Positions 21,598 through 30,426 of a DNA stretch of 64,000 nucleotides are shown one piece after another; position 1 is the first letter of the stretch; each line of letters opens with the position of its first letter. Both the position numbers and the translations under genes were made by a program. The notes under the pieces are model-generated. The model saw only the letters and a list, made by a program, of their open reading frames with translations. It did not search any database and was not told where the DNA came from. This DNA comes from Lactiplantibacillus songbeiensis (GTDB lineage Bacteria > Bacillota > Bacilli > Lactobacillales > Lactobacillaceae). The stretch is from the NCBI RefSeq assembly GCF_005405125.1, contig NZ_BJDL01000023.1, forward strand, positions 18,863-82,862, written 5' to 3'.

Positions 21598-21815
21598 TAA
21601 AAAAACAGTCTCTCCTCCCAATTGGGACGAAGAGACTGCAATTCGCGGTACCACCCAAGTTCAGGATCATCATGATCCCACCCTTAAACGGATAACGGCT
21701 CTGCCGTGCAGTATTACCTGCCCACTTTGTCGCGTCGGAGTTTCGACACCCGGTTCACACCATCCACCGGTTCTCTGACTGTCTACTTAAAACGCGCCGT
21801 GTTTAATATTCTTCT
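21598..21815 (-). promoter_or_regulatory. T-box riboswitch of serS
   Basis: The minus strand carries the T-box core GGGTGGTACCGCG (21643-21655) and, right after it, a terminator hairpin GCAGTCTCTTCG.../AGAGACTGTTTTTT (21600-21638). Upstream lie stem I elements including an AGTA-type bulge region and a GAAC..GGTG stretch. A TCC triplet at 21737-21739 is a plausible serine specifier codon, but the stem I fold was not computed. Uncharged tRNA-Ser would stabilise the antiterminator and allow serS transcription. Confidence 0.93.
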
Positions 21816-21817
21816 AT

Positions 21818-21846
21818 ACTATAAGGCATGTGCCACAAAAAGGCAA
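21818..21846 (-). promoter_or_regulatory. Promoter of serS T-box leader
   Basis: Minus strand: TTGCCT (21841-21846), 17 bp, TATAGT (21818-21823). The -35 abuts the stop codon of the kinase gene upstream. Confidence 0.65.
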
Positions 21847-22482
21847 CTAGCTTAAGCTGGCAACCTTATCATCGATCAACTGGATCACGTGTTGACGTGC
21901 ATCGGCATCGGCGACGAAATCTAACTTATCACCATCGATTTGCATCTTCGGACTGTGATCATAGTTGGCATACCACTGGTCATACCGGTCATTCAGCGTC
22001 TGATAATACTTATATAACGCTGGGTCTTGATCGATTTGTTCATAAGAACGGCCCCGCTTTTGGATTCGTTTTAACATCGTTTCAAACGAAATATTAATAT
22101 GAATCAATAAGTCAGGACTCTTTTGATGCGGTGCTTCCGGCAATTCTTGCATCATGTTATTTAATAAGGAATCGTAAATATCAACTTCCGTACTCGTGGC
22201 CCGGCCTAAATCACCATTTAAATGGAATAAGAGTGAGTCTTCGAAGATTGAGCGATCGAGGACATCTAGGTCGTTGGCAAAAGCGGACTTGATACTACCT
22301 AAGCGTTTATTCAAAAAGTAGATTTGTAATAAAAACGCGTATTTTTTCGGGTCCTTATAGAATAATGGCAAAATAGGATTGTCATCGACTGATTCGTAGA
22401 ACGCTTTGGAACCAAAATGGTCCGCTACCAAATGCGTCAAACTAGTCTTGCCGGCACCGATTGTTCCTGACATTACAAGCAT
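21847..22482 (-). CDS. dgk: Deoxynucleoside kinase (deoxyadenosine/deoxyguanosine kinase type)
   Basis: 211 residues, the usual length. Salvage enzyme that phosphorylates deoxynucleosides with ATP. P-loop SGTIGAGKTSL at the N-terminus, YESVDDNPILPLFYKDPKKYAFLLQIYFLNKR substrate-side region, the DRSIFED motif (about residues 83-89) with catalytic acid and arginine, and the lid region RIQKRGRSYEQ. RBS AAAGGAG precedes ATG 22482. The promoter is flanked by two NrdR-like boxes, which fits a role in dNTP supply. Substrate preference among purine deoxynucleosides cannot be read from sequence. Confidence 0.92.
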   Translation of the reverse strand: MLVMSGTIGAGKTSLTHLVADHFGSKAFYESVDDNPILPLFYKDPKKYAFLLQIYFLNKRLGSIKSAFANDLDVLDRSIFEDSLLFHLNGDLGRATSTEVDIYDSLLNNMMQELPEAPHQKSPDLLIHINISFETMLKRIQKRGRSYEQIDQDPALYKYYQTLNDRYDQWYANYDHSPKMQIDGDKLDFVADADARQHVIQLIDDKVASLS

Positions 22483-22500
22483 GGGGTTCTCTCCTTTTTA

Positions 22501-22548
22501 ACGTACAATATTGTCTAGTTTCATTTAAAGCAACACTACATATTGTAC
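22501..22548 (-). promoter_or_regulatory. Kinase promoter flanked by two NrdR-like boxes
   Basis: Promoter on the minus strand: TTGCTT (22528-22533), 17 bp, TATTGT (22505-22510). Box 1 (22501-22516) ACGTACAATATTGTCT and box 2 (22533-22548) ACACTACATATTGTAC resemble the NrdR consensus ACACWATATWTWGTGT (about 12 and 13 of 16 positions). Their starts are 32 bp apart, the three-helical-turn spacing known for NrdR box pairs. Box 1 covers the -10; box 2 abuts the -35. Confidence 0.7.
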
Positions 22549-22592
22549 GCACCCCGTCACCAAAATGCAATATCTGGTTGATATTTCCTAAA

Positions 22593-23363
22593 TTACTTAG
22601 CGGCCTTTTCACGGGCTTTTAGCAAACTAACATATTGTTCGAGGGTTAAGTTGTGGGTCGTCATAAAGGCCGCACTCTTTTTACCTACATAACGGAAATG
22701 CCATGATTCATAATCAATCCCAGTTGACTTGGCGCCGCTCTTTGGAAATCGCAAAACAAACCCATAGTCTGGCGCATGCTTAATTAACCATTGTTGCCCT
22801 TTAGCTTTATCAGAACTGGATAAGAGCTGACTGTTATGGGCATTGAACCAACTGGTATTCATCACATCCGCGGCTAAGCCGGTCTGATGTTCACTCGCCC
22901 GTGGAATCGCCACGTATTCTTTCGTCAACTTCAAGGCCTGCTTTTCAGTCTTACCCTGTGCCTCATAATTCTCAATTGATTCATTCCAGACTTCTTTTTG
23001 ATATTGGACAGACCGATAACCGGAGACTAAGGTGGCTGGATAACCGGCTCTTTCAGCGCCATTTAAAAAGGCGGTTAAGGGACTGACGATTGATTTGCGG
23101 ACCGTGACCCCACCGACCGTTGCTTTATGAAACGTTAATTCATTATATTTGTGCCACTTATTGACCACGATCAGATTAGCATCGGTCGACTTAACACCCT
23201 TCGGTAACGCCTTAATCAGCTTTTGTTGTTTACTTTGGGTGGCGGTGGTCTTCACCGCACTCGTCTGATGGCCTTTGCTGCTAGCATTAGATGCCGAACA
23301 GCCGCCGAGCATCCCAGCCAATGACACTAAGGCCAAGCTCTTCAAAATCACATTCTTTAACAT
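22593..23363 (-). CDS. D-alanyl-D-alanine carboxypeptidase, VanY/M15B family lipoprotein
   Basis: 256 residues from ATG 23363, behind a purine-rich RBS; the open frame reaches 7 codons further to a TTG. N-terminal lipoprotein signal with lipobox LGGC near residue 21, then a Ser/Lys/Thr linker. The M15 zinc peptidase domain shows SGYRSVQYQKEVW, SEHQTGLAADV (two of the zinc ligands, H and D) and ESWHFRYVG (catalytic E and third H). It would trim the terminal D-Ala of peptidoglycan stems on the outer membrane face. No vanR/S/H/X context, so a housekeeping wall enzyme rather than vancomycin resistance. Confidence 0.93.
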   Translation of the reverse strand: MLKNVILKSLALVSLAGMLGGCSASNASSKGHQTSAVKTTATQSKQQKLIKALPKGVKSTDANLIVVNKWHKYNELTFHKATVGGVTVRKSIVSPLTAFLNGAERAGYPATLVSGYRSVQYQKEVWNESIENYEAQGKTEKQALKLTKEYVAIPRASEHQTGLAADVMNTSWFNAHNSQLLSSSDKAKGQQWLIKHAPDYGFVLRFPKSGAKSTGIDYESWHFRYVGKKSAAFMTTHNLTLEQYVSLLKAREKAAK

Positions 23364-23619
23364 TATCTTCTCTCTGCCTTTCAACTTTCAGCGTAGCATA
23401 CTCACACAACCGCATTCAGCTAATCACAATTATTTTGAAGTTACTTAACTATTCTGTAATATTTTTTGATTAACGTCAACTTAAGCTCAGATTACAATCA
23501 TAATAAAAGACGAATTCACACCGTTAATGTGGTAACTTTCTTTAATTACCCTAACGCTGAGCTTGTTGCTGTTTGGTGCTATGGATGATTAGCAGTTTTC
23601 TCCAGGCTCCACAAGGTAC

Positions 23620-23654
23620 AAAAAAGCGACTAAGCAAATTGCCCAGTCACTTTT
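23620..23654 (-). terminator. Intrinsic terminator after the permease gene
   Basis: Minus strand AGTGACT...AGTCGCT with a T run, 8 bp past the stop. Confidence 0.85.
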
Positions 23655-23661
23655 AAACTGA

Positions 23662-25110
23662 TTATTGATCTAAATGATGTTTGCTTAAATCAACTTTATC
23701 TAACGGAATCAGCTTTGTATGATACCGAATCTTGTAATAGAAGAACAGGATAATAAACAACGGGATACTCATGTAAGTGACCCCGATGGCTTGCCAATCC
23801 CAAGTCGCAAAGGAATGCAAGTCTTGGCCGATGATAACGACCATACATAAGAAGAACGCGAACAATGGGCCAAATGGGAATAATTTGGCATGATACCGCA
23901 ATTCACTCACATGGTGGCCTTGCTTAATAAACGCTTGGCGGAATCGCAGATGTGAGATGGCAATCCCTAACCAAGCAATAAACCCGGTTAACCCACTCGC
24001 TGAAACTAAGAACAAGTAGATGCGATCACCGAACAAGCTTGAAAGGAAAGTTAACAAGCCAATGACCGTCGTCCCGAATAACGCCATAATTGGGATTCCA
24101 CGGCGGTTGACGCGCCCAAAGGCTTTCGGAGCATACCCTTGTAAGGATAAGGAATATAACATCCGGGTTGAGGCGTACATCCCCGAGTTAGCGGCTGACA
24201 AGACGGATGTCAAGATAACGGCATTCATCACACTCGCCGCGGCGGCTAGCCCAGCCCGCTTGAAGACTAACGTAAAGGGACTGATGGCGATATCCGATGC
24301 TGAAGATCCCAATAGGTCTTTAGACGTATACGGAATAATCGCCGCAATGACGAAAATCGCTAAAATATAAAATAGTAAGATCCGCCAGAAGACTTGTTTG
24401 ATGGCTGCTGGAATACTCTTTTCCGGCGTCGCTGATTCTCCAGCGGTAATCCCTATCAATTCGGTCCCTTGAAATGAGAACCCCGCCACAACGAAGACGC
24501 TTAAGATTGTAGGAATGCCACCGACAAACGGCGCCTTTTTCATTGTAAAGTTACTTAAGCCAGTCGCATGACCGCCCATAATCCCGAAGATGGTCAGTAC
24601 CCCAACGACTAAGAAAATTAACACGGTCACCACTTTAATCAAGGATAACCAATATTCGGTTTCACCAAATGACCGTACAGAAAGGGCATTGATTGTAAAG
24701 ATCAAGACTAAGGCAATCAGACTAAAGACCCAGCCCGGAATTTCCGGCAGCCAGAATTGCATGACAATCGCGGCCGTACTAATATCGACCGCTAACGTAA
24801 TCGCCCAATTAAACCAATAGTTCCAGCCCATCGCAAAGCCCAACGCCGGATCAACGAATTGGGTCGAATAGGTAGAAAATGAGCCTGAAACGGGCAAGTA
24901 GGTCGCCATTTCACCTAAACTGGTCATCAAGAAATAAACCATGATTCCAATCCCAACATATGCTAACAAAGCCCCACCTGGACCAGCCGTTGAAATTGCG
25001 GAACCGGATGCCACAAACAAGCCGGTTCCAATACTACCACCTAAAGCAATCATGGAGAGATGGCGCGTCTGTAACGAGCGCTTCACTTCATGCTGTTGTT
25101 CTTCTGCCAA
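23662..25110 (-). CDS. lysP: Amino acid permease, APC superfamily, probable lysine permease
   Basis: 482 residues from a TTG at 25110, which has GGAGG 7 bp upstream; an in-frame TTG five codons earlier overlaps the RBS. Twelve hydrophobic segments are expected. The start of TM1 has the AAT-family motif SMIALGGSIGTGLFVASG with the substrate-binding GTG, followed by PGGALLAYVGIGIMVYFLMTSLGEMATYLPVSGSF. The family imports amino acids by proton symport. A lysine riboswitch directly upstream makes lysine the likely substrate. This rests on the riboswitch rather than on permease residues. Confidence 0.9.
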   Translation of the reverse strand: MAEEQQHEVKRSLQTRHLSMIALGGSIGTGLFVASGSAISTAGPGGALLAYVGIGIMVYFLMTSLGEMATYLPVSGSFSTYSTQFVDPALGFAMGWNYWFNWAITLAVDISTAAIVMQFWLPEIPGWVFSLIALVLIFTINALSVRSFGETEYWLSLIKVVTVLIFLVVGVLTIFGIMGGHATGLSNFTMKKAPFVGGIPTILSVFVVAGFSFQGTELIGITAGESATPEKSIPAAIKQVFWRILLFYILAIFVIAAIIPYTSKDLLGSSASDIAISPFTLVFKRAGLAAAASVMNAVILTSVLSAANSGMYASTRMLYSLSLQGYAPKAFGRVNRRGIPIMALFGTTVIGLLTFLSSLFGDRIYLFLVSASGLTGFIAWLGIAISHLRFRQAFIKQGHHVSELRYHAKLFPFGPLFAFFLCMVVIIGQDLHSFATWDWQAIGVTYMSIPLFIILFFYYKIRYHTKLIPLDKVDLSKHHLDQ

Positions 25111-25183
25111 AGCAGCTACCTCCAAAAAATTTTGATTTATATCTAAAAGTGTTCACACCGATTCAGTGACCAGTGACCAAAAT

Positions 25184-25217
25184 AAAAAGTCCCTTTGCAA
25201 ACTGCGCAAAAAGACTT
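25184..25217 (-). terminator. Riboswitch expression-platform terminator
   Basis: Minus strand AGTCTTTTTGC/GCAAAGGGACT followed by TTTTT, between the lysine aptamer and the permease RBS. It should form when lysine is bound. Confidence 0.8.
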
Positions 25218-25224
25218 AATCAGA

Positions 25225-25432
25225 TGGTTACCTAATGCTGATTTCATCGTCGATAGCGCCCCGCAGCGAAACTCCCGCTGCGACAGTCCTTGATTTATTC
25301 AACCAAGGCCCAACCTTAACTCGGGTGACCCGGGTTAAGATTTCGGCGATTGCCCCGTTCATTCAAGTTCATCGCTGGTCACTCCAGCTCCCTTGAATTA
25401 CTATTGTTAATCGCGTCCTCTTCTTTCGATAT
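25225..25432 (-). promoter_or_regulatory. Lysine riboswitch (L-box)
   Basis: The minus strand has the conserved aptamer landmarks in order: AGAGGACGCGA with TAGTA, GAACGGGGCAATCGCCGAA, GGTTGGGCCTTGGTTGAATA, a further short hairpin (GCAGCGGGAGTTTCGCTGC), and closing GGGGCGCTATC. These match the known lysC/lysP leader core in Firmicutes position by position. Located between a consensus promoter and the terminator ahead of the permease gene. Confidence 0.93.
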
Positions 25433-25440
25433 ACTCAACC

Positions 25441-25469
25441 ATTATACAAAACCAACTGTGGTTTGACAA
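25441..25469 (-). promoter_or_regulatory. Promoter of lysine riboswitch/permease
   Basis: Minus strand: TTGTCA (25464-25469), 17 bp, TATAAT (25441-25446). Confidence 0.85.
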
Positions 25470-25470
25470 C

Positions 25471-26118
25471 CTATTGTCGACGATTTAAAAACTGTTGATC
25501 GTGAGTCGGCGTCACGATTTGCAAGGCATTTAAGGCTTGCAACTGAACAACCCCAGTATCAATCCGATAACCACTGACATGACCGCCAAAACGGTGATCT
25601 TCATTTAGAAAATGTAAATGAAAGCCGGTTTGGGTCACGCCATGATAAAAGCTCGGTACATAATATCCGACCAAGGTCCCGGTAACGTTATGCGCCTCGA
25701 ACTGGCGTTGGGCCGTTTGATCGGTCACCGCTGCGGAACGATTGACCGCCAACTGCATGGTTGCAAACGTCCCAGTCACTCGTAGCGCGACTAACACATT
25801 CTGATACGGATACAGCGAAAGTAGTTGCTGTTCAAAAACATGTTGATCAACATTTTCAAAAGTTTGCTCAATCGTTGGCTGGTTAGCATGTACCATCGCA
25901 AATGGGACTTTGACCGTGCCAGCTAAGGCTTGGGTCTTCCCGTTAGCTTGCGATTGATACGCTTGCCCATCTAAGATCGTCACATCGCCTGCTAACTGAT
26001 CAGCGGCGCCAATCCCAGTATCACCGTGTGTTAATAACTGTGCTAACGTCTGATTACCCGCCACTACGCCTGCTTTTAGCGCAGCAACGGTACTATGTTG
26101 ATATAATGTTGTTGCCAT
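25471..26118 (-). CDS. alsD: Alpha-acetolactate decarboxylase
   Basis: 215 residues, slightly shorter than the usual 235-240 because the N-terminus lacks a signal segment. It converts acetolactate to acetoin. The zinc site region is present: YVPSFYHGVTQTGFHLHFLNEDHRFGGHV, with HLH and the later H as ligands. It follows alsS by 21 bp, forming a two-gene acetoin pathway operon that draws pyruvate into a neutral product. Confidence 0.93.
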   Translation of the reverse strand: MATTLYQHSTVAALKAGVVAGNQTLAQLLTHGDTGIGAADQLAGDVTILDGQAYQSQANGKTQALAGTVKVPFAMVHANQPTIEQTFENVDQHVFEQQLLSLYPYQNVLVALRVTGTFATMQLAVNRSAAVTDQTAQRQFEAHNVTGTLVGYYVPSFYHGVTQTGFHLHFLNEDHRFGGHVSGYRIDTGVVQLQALNALQIVTPTHDQQFLNRRQ

Positions 26119-26139
26119 AAATTAGCCTTCTTTTCAATT

Positions 26140-27822
26140 TTAATAAAATTGATCAGGTAGCATCGTTTGGCCGAGTGCCTGATTATCGGAATAATCAATC
26201 GGAATATCGACAATGACTGGCCCATCCGTTGCAAATGCTTGATCCATCACTTTTTCCAAATCTTGTGGTTGATCGACACGTAAACCAGTCGCGCCAAAAC
26301 TCTCCGCATACTTCACGAAGTCAACCGGGCCAAAGCTGACCGCAGCGTCTTGACCATACTTCATCTCTTCTTGGAACTTAACCATATCATAGTTACCATC
26401 ATTCCAAATCAATTGAACGATGTTTAAATTCAAGCGTACTGCCGTTTCTAGTTCTTGCCCAGAAAAGAGGAAGCCACCATCGCCTGCAACTGAAACGATT
26501 TGCGTATTTGGGCGCACTAACGCTGCCGCAATCGCCCAAGGTAACGCCACGCCTAAAGTCTGCATCCCGTTACTGAACAACAAGTGCCGAGGTTCATAAC
26601 TCCGGAAATGCCGGGCCATCCAGATGTAGAAGCTCCCAACATCCACGGTCACCGTCATCTCGTCAGTCACCCGCTTTTGCAAAGCTGAAATCACGGATAA
26701 TGGATGGTTTAAGCCAGACTTTTCATCAATATTTGGCACGAAATCACGCGTTTGCAACCGTTCTTGCAAGTCACCCAAATAAGTCTTCGCGTCATCACTA
26801 ATATCATACCCTTGCATATAGGGTAACAAAAAGTCGAGGGTTTGGGCAATATCCCCAACTAATTCAGTCTCTGGTTGGAAGTTATGGTCCAGTTCAGCCC
26901 GCATGGCATCGATAACCACGATCCGGGCTTTGCCTTCCGCATTCCAGTTCCGTGGTTCATATTCGATTGGATCATAACCAATCGCAATCACTAAGTCAGA
27001 CTTCTTTAAGAGCATATCCCCTGGTTGGTTCCGGAATAAGCCGACGCGGCCAAAGAAATGTTGAGCTTCTAGGTCACGTGAAATAACCCCGGCTGCTTGG
27101 AACGTTTCAACAACTGGCAAGTTCGCTGCTGTCACTAAATTCCGAATGGCTTTGGTTACTTCTGGTGAAGAAGCCCGCATCCCTACTAATAAGACGGGTA
27201 ACTTAGCAGCTTTGATCTTTTGTGCCAATAACGTGGCTTCGACTGGACTAGCTGGGCCAAGCTTCGGCGCTTGCATCGGTTGAATCACCGAACTGCGTAC
27301 TAATGAGTCCGTCACATCTTGAGGGATGCTGACAAAGCTGGCCCCTTGTTTAGCAGCTACGGCTTCTTGATACGCATTCGCTAAGACTTCTGACACATTT
27401 TCTGGTTCTTGAACTTCAGCGCTATACTTCGTAATCGGTTCGAACAACGCCGCGTTATCCATACTTTGATGGGTCAAACGTAATAGATCGGCCCGTTGAA
27501 CTTGTCCAGAAATGGCCAAGACCGGGTCACCTTCAGCTGTCGCCGTAACTAAACCCGTAGCTAAATTACTAGCCCCAGGACCAGAAGTTGTCATCACAAC
27601 CCCTGGCTTCCCAGTAATCCGGCCAATACCGGCCGCAATAAAGGCCGCGTTTTGTTCGTGACGCGTCACGATCAACTTGGGGGCTTTCGGATTCACTGGA
27701 TGTTCCAGCCGTTCAAAGACCCGATCAATCTTGGCGCCGGGAATCCCGAACACATACTTAACGTTGTGGTTAACTAAACTGTCGACGATCGCGTCGGCAC
27801 CATAATACTTTTTATCTGCCAT
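26140..27822 (-). CDS. alsS: Acetolactate synthase, catabolic (AlsS type)
   Basis: 560 residues. ThDP enzyme joining two pyruvates to acetolactate. Catalytic glutamate in [16 protein letters not shown] (about residue 56), central domain without a clear FAD-specific insert, and the ThDP/magnesium motif [16 protein letters not shown]...[11 protein letters not shown] (about 446-475). Full length, no regulatory small subunit gene beside it, and linkage to alsD point to the FAD-independent catabolic form rather than IlvB. A TATTCT -10 is visible about 40 bp upstream of the start, with a weak -35. Confidence 0.94.
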   Translation of the reverse strand: MADKKYYGADAIVDSLVNHNVKYVFGIPGAKIDRVFERLEHPVNPKAPKLIVTRHEQNAAFIAAGIGRITGKPGVVMTTSGPGASNLATGLVTATAEGDPVLAISGQVQRADLLRLTHQSMDNAALFEPITKYSAEVQEPENVSEVLANAYQEAVAAKQGASFVSIPQDVTDSLVRSSVIQPMQAPKLGPASPVEATLLAQKIKAAKLPVLLVGMRASSPEVTKAIRNLVTAANLPVVETFQAAGVISRDLEAQHFFGRVGLFRNQPGDMLLKKSDLVIAIGYDPIEYEPRNWNAEGKARIVVIDAMRAELDHNFQPETELVGDIAQTLDFLLPYMQGYDISDDAKTYLGDLQERLQTRDFVPNIDEKSGLNHPLSVISALQKRVTDEMTVTVDVGSFYIWMARHFRSYEPRHLLFSNGMQTLGVALPWAIAAALVRPNTQIVSVAGDGGFLFSGQELETAVRLNLNIVQLIWNDGNYDMVKFQEEMKYGQDAAVSFGPVDFVKYAESFGATGLRVDQPQDLEKVMDQAFATDGPVIVDIPIDYSDNQALGQTMLPDQFY

Positions 27823-28010
27823 TTTTTTGTTCGCTCCTGTTTGTGAAAATTATTGTTAGAATACCATAGATAGACGTGTAATAACAGCGTTTCCGTTCTT
27901 GTGAAAAAGGTTATCTGCTTGGGCTAAACCACTAAAACGTGTTCCCCCTTGCTTTTGCCGTGACAGGTTGCCGTAACCGCATACAATTTCAGCTAACTTT
28001 GTAGTGTCAC

Positions 28011-28535
28011 TCACTTATTCCCCCGCATGTGGGCTAATAAGTCATTCAACAACCCCATTTTATCGGCCGTTTGATCATTCCAATCTAAGACTGGAATCTG
28101 TGGCACCACTAGTAACTCCTTAATTAAGGTGGCTATTTTTTGTTGACTCAAAAAATCCAGCCACCGTTGATCGGCTTGTGAAAAAATCGCATTGACGACT
28201 TTCGTCCCTTCATCGGCCACTGGTTCCACATCTTTAAAGACTTGATCAAAGTAGCCGTGATCTGGAAAGGTATGCAACGGTCCTTCAATCGCCAAGACCA
28301 CGTCTTTAATGGTGATTTTTTCAGGTGAACGCGATAGGCGGACCCCGCCATTGTTGCCACTCGTTGAGGCCACCAATTCAGCCACGACCAACTTACGAAT
28401 AATCTTGCGTAAATAAGTGGCTGAACCACCAATACGGTCATGGATGGCCGCTGACGTCAATGGAATATCGGGGCGTTGCGTCGCCAACAACACGAGAATA
28501 CAAGCGGCCTGTTCAAAAGATTTAGCCAGCTGCAT
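28011..28535 (-). CDS. Rrf2 family transcriptional regulator
   Basis: 174 residues from ATG 28535, with GGGAGG 8 bp upstream; the frame is open further into the acetyltransferase gene but those codons are overlap only. Winged-helix with the Rrf2 recognition region IGGSATYLRKIIRKLVVAELVASTSGNNGGVRLSR (about residues 32-66), including the GxGGGxxL-like wing. Only one cysteine is present, so it cannot bind an Fe-S cluster in the IscR/NsrR manner. The start overlaps the upstream acetyltransferase by 14 bp, so the two are translationally coupled. Target unknown. Confidence 0.9.
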   Translation of the reverse strand: MQLAKSFEQAACILVLLATQRPDIPLTSAAIHDRIGGSATYLRKIIRKLVVAELVASTSGNNGGVRLSRSPEKITIKDVVLAIEGPLHTFPDHGYFDQVFKDVEPVADEGTKVVNAIFSQADQRWLDFLSQQKIATLIKELLVVPQIPVLDWNDQTADKMGLLNDLLAHMRGNK

Positions 28536-29097
28536 GGTCGTCGCCTCCCACTGTGGCTTGTGGTGCCAACTGTTCAAAGAAGAGTTCCGTTTGACCAGCC
28601 CCAAATTGCGCATAGCTTGGATGTGTGACTTGATCGTACTGCTCAAAACCGGCATGCTCTAAAATATGCCGTGAAGCAACATTGGATGCTAAACAACTGG
28701 CCGTGATACGCGCCAACTGTAAATCTTGAAATCCATAACGTCGCAATAAATGCACCGCCGCTGTCATATAGCCTTGATGCCAGTAGTTGGCATTTAACAT
28801 ATACCCCATATCCATTTGGCGTGGTGCCGGTTCGCCTTGATTATTCATCCGCTCATACAACCCAACACTGCCGATAACTTTATCAGTTGCCACCAAAACC
28901 ATCGCAAAAACTTGCGGTTGCTGTAACTGCCGCCCTAATAAATACTGTGCTTCCATCATATCATTGACCGGTGTAAAACCAGCATTGACCGCAATATCGC
29001 GATTTTGCACCATTTCAAAATAGTCGGCCACGTCGGTCACTTGAAATGGGCGGAGTCGGATTTGTTCATTATGTAAATTCGTGGTCACCATTAACAT
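28522..29097 (-). CDS. GNAT N-acetyltransferase, RimJ/RimL type
   Basis: 191 residues. Starts IRLRPFQVTDVADYFEMVQNRDI, the RimJ/RimL pattern, with acetyl-CoA region MDMGYMLNANYWHQGYMTAAVHLLRRYGF and the conserved NVASRHILEHAGF near the end. It would acetylate an N-terminal or side-chain amine; the substrate is not predictable. AAAGGTGGG precedes two ATGs, 29097 and 29091; the first is used here. Coupled to the Rrf2 gene downstream. Confidence 0.9.
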   Translation of the reverse strand: MLMVTTNLHNEQIRLRPFQVTDVADYFEMVQNRDIAVNAGFTPVNDMMEAQYLLGRQLQQPQVFAMVLVATDKVIGSVGLYERMNNQGEPAPRQMDMGYMLNANYWHQGYMTAAVHLLRRYGFQDLQLARITASCLASNVASRHILEHAGFEQYDQVTHPSYAQFGAGQTELFFEQLAPQATVGGDDHAAG

Positions 29098-29160
29098 ATC
29101 GGTCCCACCTTTCTTACGTTATAATGATCCTGTATCAACAATATCAATTGAGGTGATTGC

Positions 29161-29961
29161 ATGCAAGTGATTCAACAAAAATTAGCCGCACCGCATGTCG
29201 AACTGGTCGGCTTATTGCGTGATCCAGATCAAAATGCCCATTTAACCAAGCTCCCCGCGATCATTATCGTTCCCGGTGGCTCGTATACCCATATTCCGCG
29301 TGAACAGGCTGAAAGTTTGGCCCTAGCTTTTGCTGGGCACGGCTATCAAGCCTTTTATTTACGGTATTCCTTTGTCAATGAGCATGTTCCGCTCGGCTTA
29401 AACCCGGTTTGGGACTTAGGACGGGCTATTCAACAACTCCATCAACATGCCGAGGCATGGCAACTAGACCCTGATCAAATTACAGCGGCCGGCTTTAGCG
29501 TTGGCGGTCATATCGTGGCCCTATACAACGACTACTGGCACGATCAAGTCGCTGAAAAACTGCAAGCGCCAGTAGCTGAGTTAACACTGGCTAATACGAT
29601 TTTAAGCTATCCAGTCATTAGTCCATTGCTTGGCTTCCCTAAAGATGCGGCTACTCTAGCTAAATGGACGACTGAGCCGCAACAATTAGCGGCTGAACAA
29701 CACGTTAATGCGAATAACCGGCCAACCTTTATTTGGGGCACCACCGATGATCCCATCGTTCCGGCCCAAAATGCCTTAGCTTATGCGACTGCCTTGGCTA
29801 CCGCTAATATTACTTATGAACTACATCTTTTCCAACATGGTCCCCATGGCTTAGCGTTGGCTAACTCACAGACCGCTTGGAAACCAGACGCCAAACAGCC
29901 CCACGCCGCGCATTGGTTGACCTTGGCCTTAGAATGGTTAACTGCTCAACGCGAGGGCTAG
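29161..29961 (+). CDS. Alpha/beta hydrolase (BD-FAE-like esterase)
   Basis: 266 residues, complete, RBS GAGGTGATT. Serine hydrolase fold: oxyanion loop IIVPGGSYTH near residue 37, nucleophile elbow GFSVGGH (about 111-117), acid in WGTTDDPIVP, and histidine in FQHGPHGLAL. It lacks a signal peptide, so it acts in the cytoplasm on small esters. Physiological substrate unknown. Divergent from the acetyltransferase gene. Confidence 0.9.
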   Translation: MQVIQQKLAAPHVELVGLLRDPDQNAHLTKLPAIIIVPGGSYTHIPREQAESLALAFAGHGYQAFYLRYSFVNEHVPLGLNPVWDLGRAIQQLHQHAEAWQLDPDQITAAGFSVGGHIVALYNDYWHDQVAEKLQAPVAELTLANTILSYPVISPLLGFPKDAATLAKWTTEPQQLAAEQHVNANNRPTFIWGTTDDPIVPAQNALAYATALATANITYELHLFQHGPHGLALANSQTAWKPDAKQPHAAHWLTLALEWLTAQREG

Positions 29962-29978
29962 CAAGTGTCAACTACTAC

Positions 29979-30332
29979 GCTTGGTACTAGTTGAAATTGT
30001 CGCCTGCCGGTTGGTTCCTAAAACGCTGGAACGCCATGGGCCATTTTGAAGCCAAAGTTCGGTCTTCCAAACTGGCCTTGGCCTAAGTCCGAGCATTTTA
30101 GGAACCAACCTCTCGGCTAAATTTGTTGATTGAACATTTTATAAATATCGACTAACTAACGGCGGGCGGGCCAGAATTGGCTCAGTGGTGTCGTTTGACT
30201 TAGCCGGTGATTTTTCCGGGTTAGTCAAAGCCCGGCTTGTGAGACCGCTCTTCGGCTCACAAACGTGGCCACCACGTTCCAGCCGATTCTGGACCAACCA
30301 GAGTGGCAATTTAAACCAACTAGCACCAAGCG
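29979..30332 (+). repeat. Family-1 structured repeat, copy R4 (full)
   Basis: 354 bp. Ends CGCTTGGTACTAGTTG and CCAACTAGCACCAAGCG are terminal inverted repeats. Arm B (29998-30115) pairs GGTTGGTTCCTAAAA with TTTTAGGAACCAACC. Arm A (30155-30300) has inner hairpins TTGACTTAGCCGG/CCGGGTTAGTCAA and TTGTGAGACC/GGCTCACAA. Between the convergent ends of the hydrolase and PAP2 genes. Confidence 0.92.
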
Positions 30333-30384
30333 TGTCATCTACTATATAAGGTCACTTTCCAAATTTACTTGATCATCATAGGCA

Positions 30385-30423
30385 CAAAAAAGGTCGTTAC
30401 TGTCTTTTCAGCAACGACCTTTT
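30385..30423 (-). terminator. Intrinsic terminator after PAP2 gene
   Basis: Minus strand AAAAGGTCGTTGCTG/CAGTAACGACCTTTTTT, directly at the stop codon. Confidence 0.9.
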
Positions 30424-30426
30424 AAT

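Noticed and set aside
22593..23363. Vancomycin resistance determinant (VanY)
   Set aside because: No vanH/A/X or two-component genes nearby; M15 lipoproteins are common wall enzymes.
24020..24370. Antisense frame of 116 codons in the permease gene
   Set aside because: Fully inside a strong real gene, no RBS; likewise 58886-59473 opposite YibE/F.
25146..25440. T-box ahead of the permease gene
   Set aside because: No GGGTGGNACCGCG core; the lysine aptamer landmarks fit instead.
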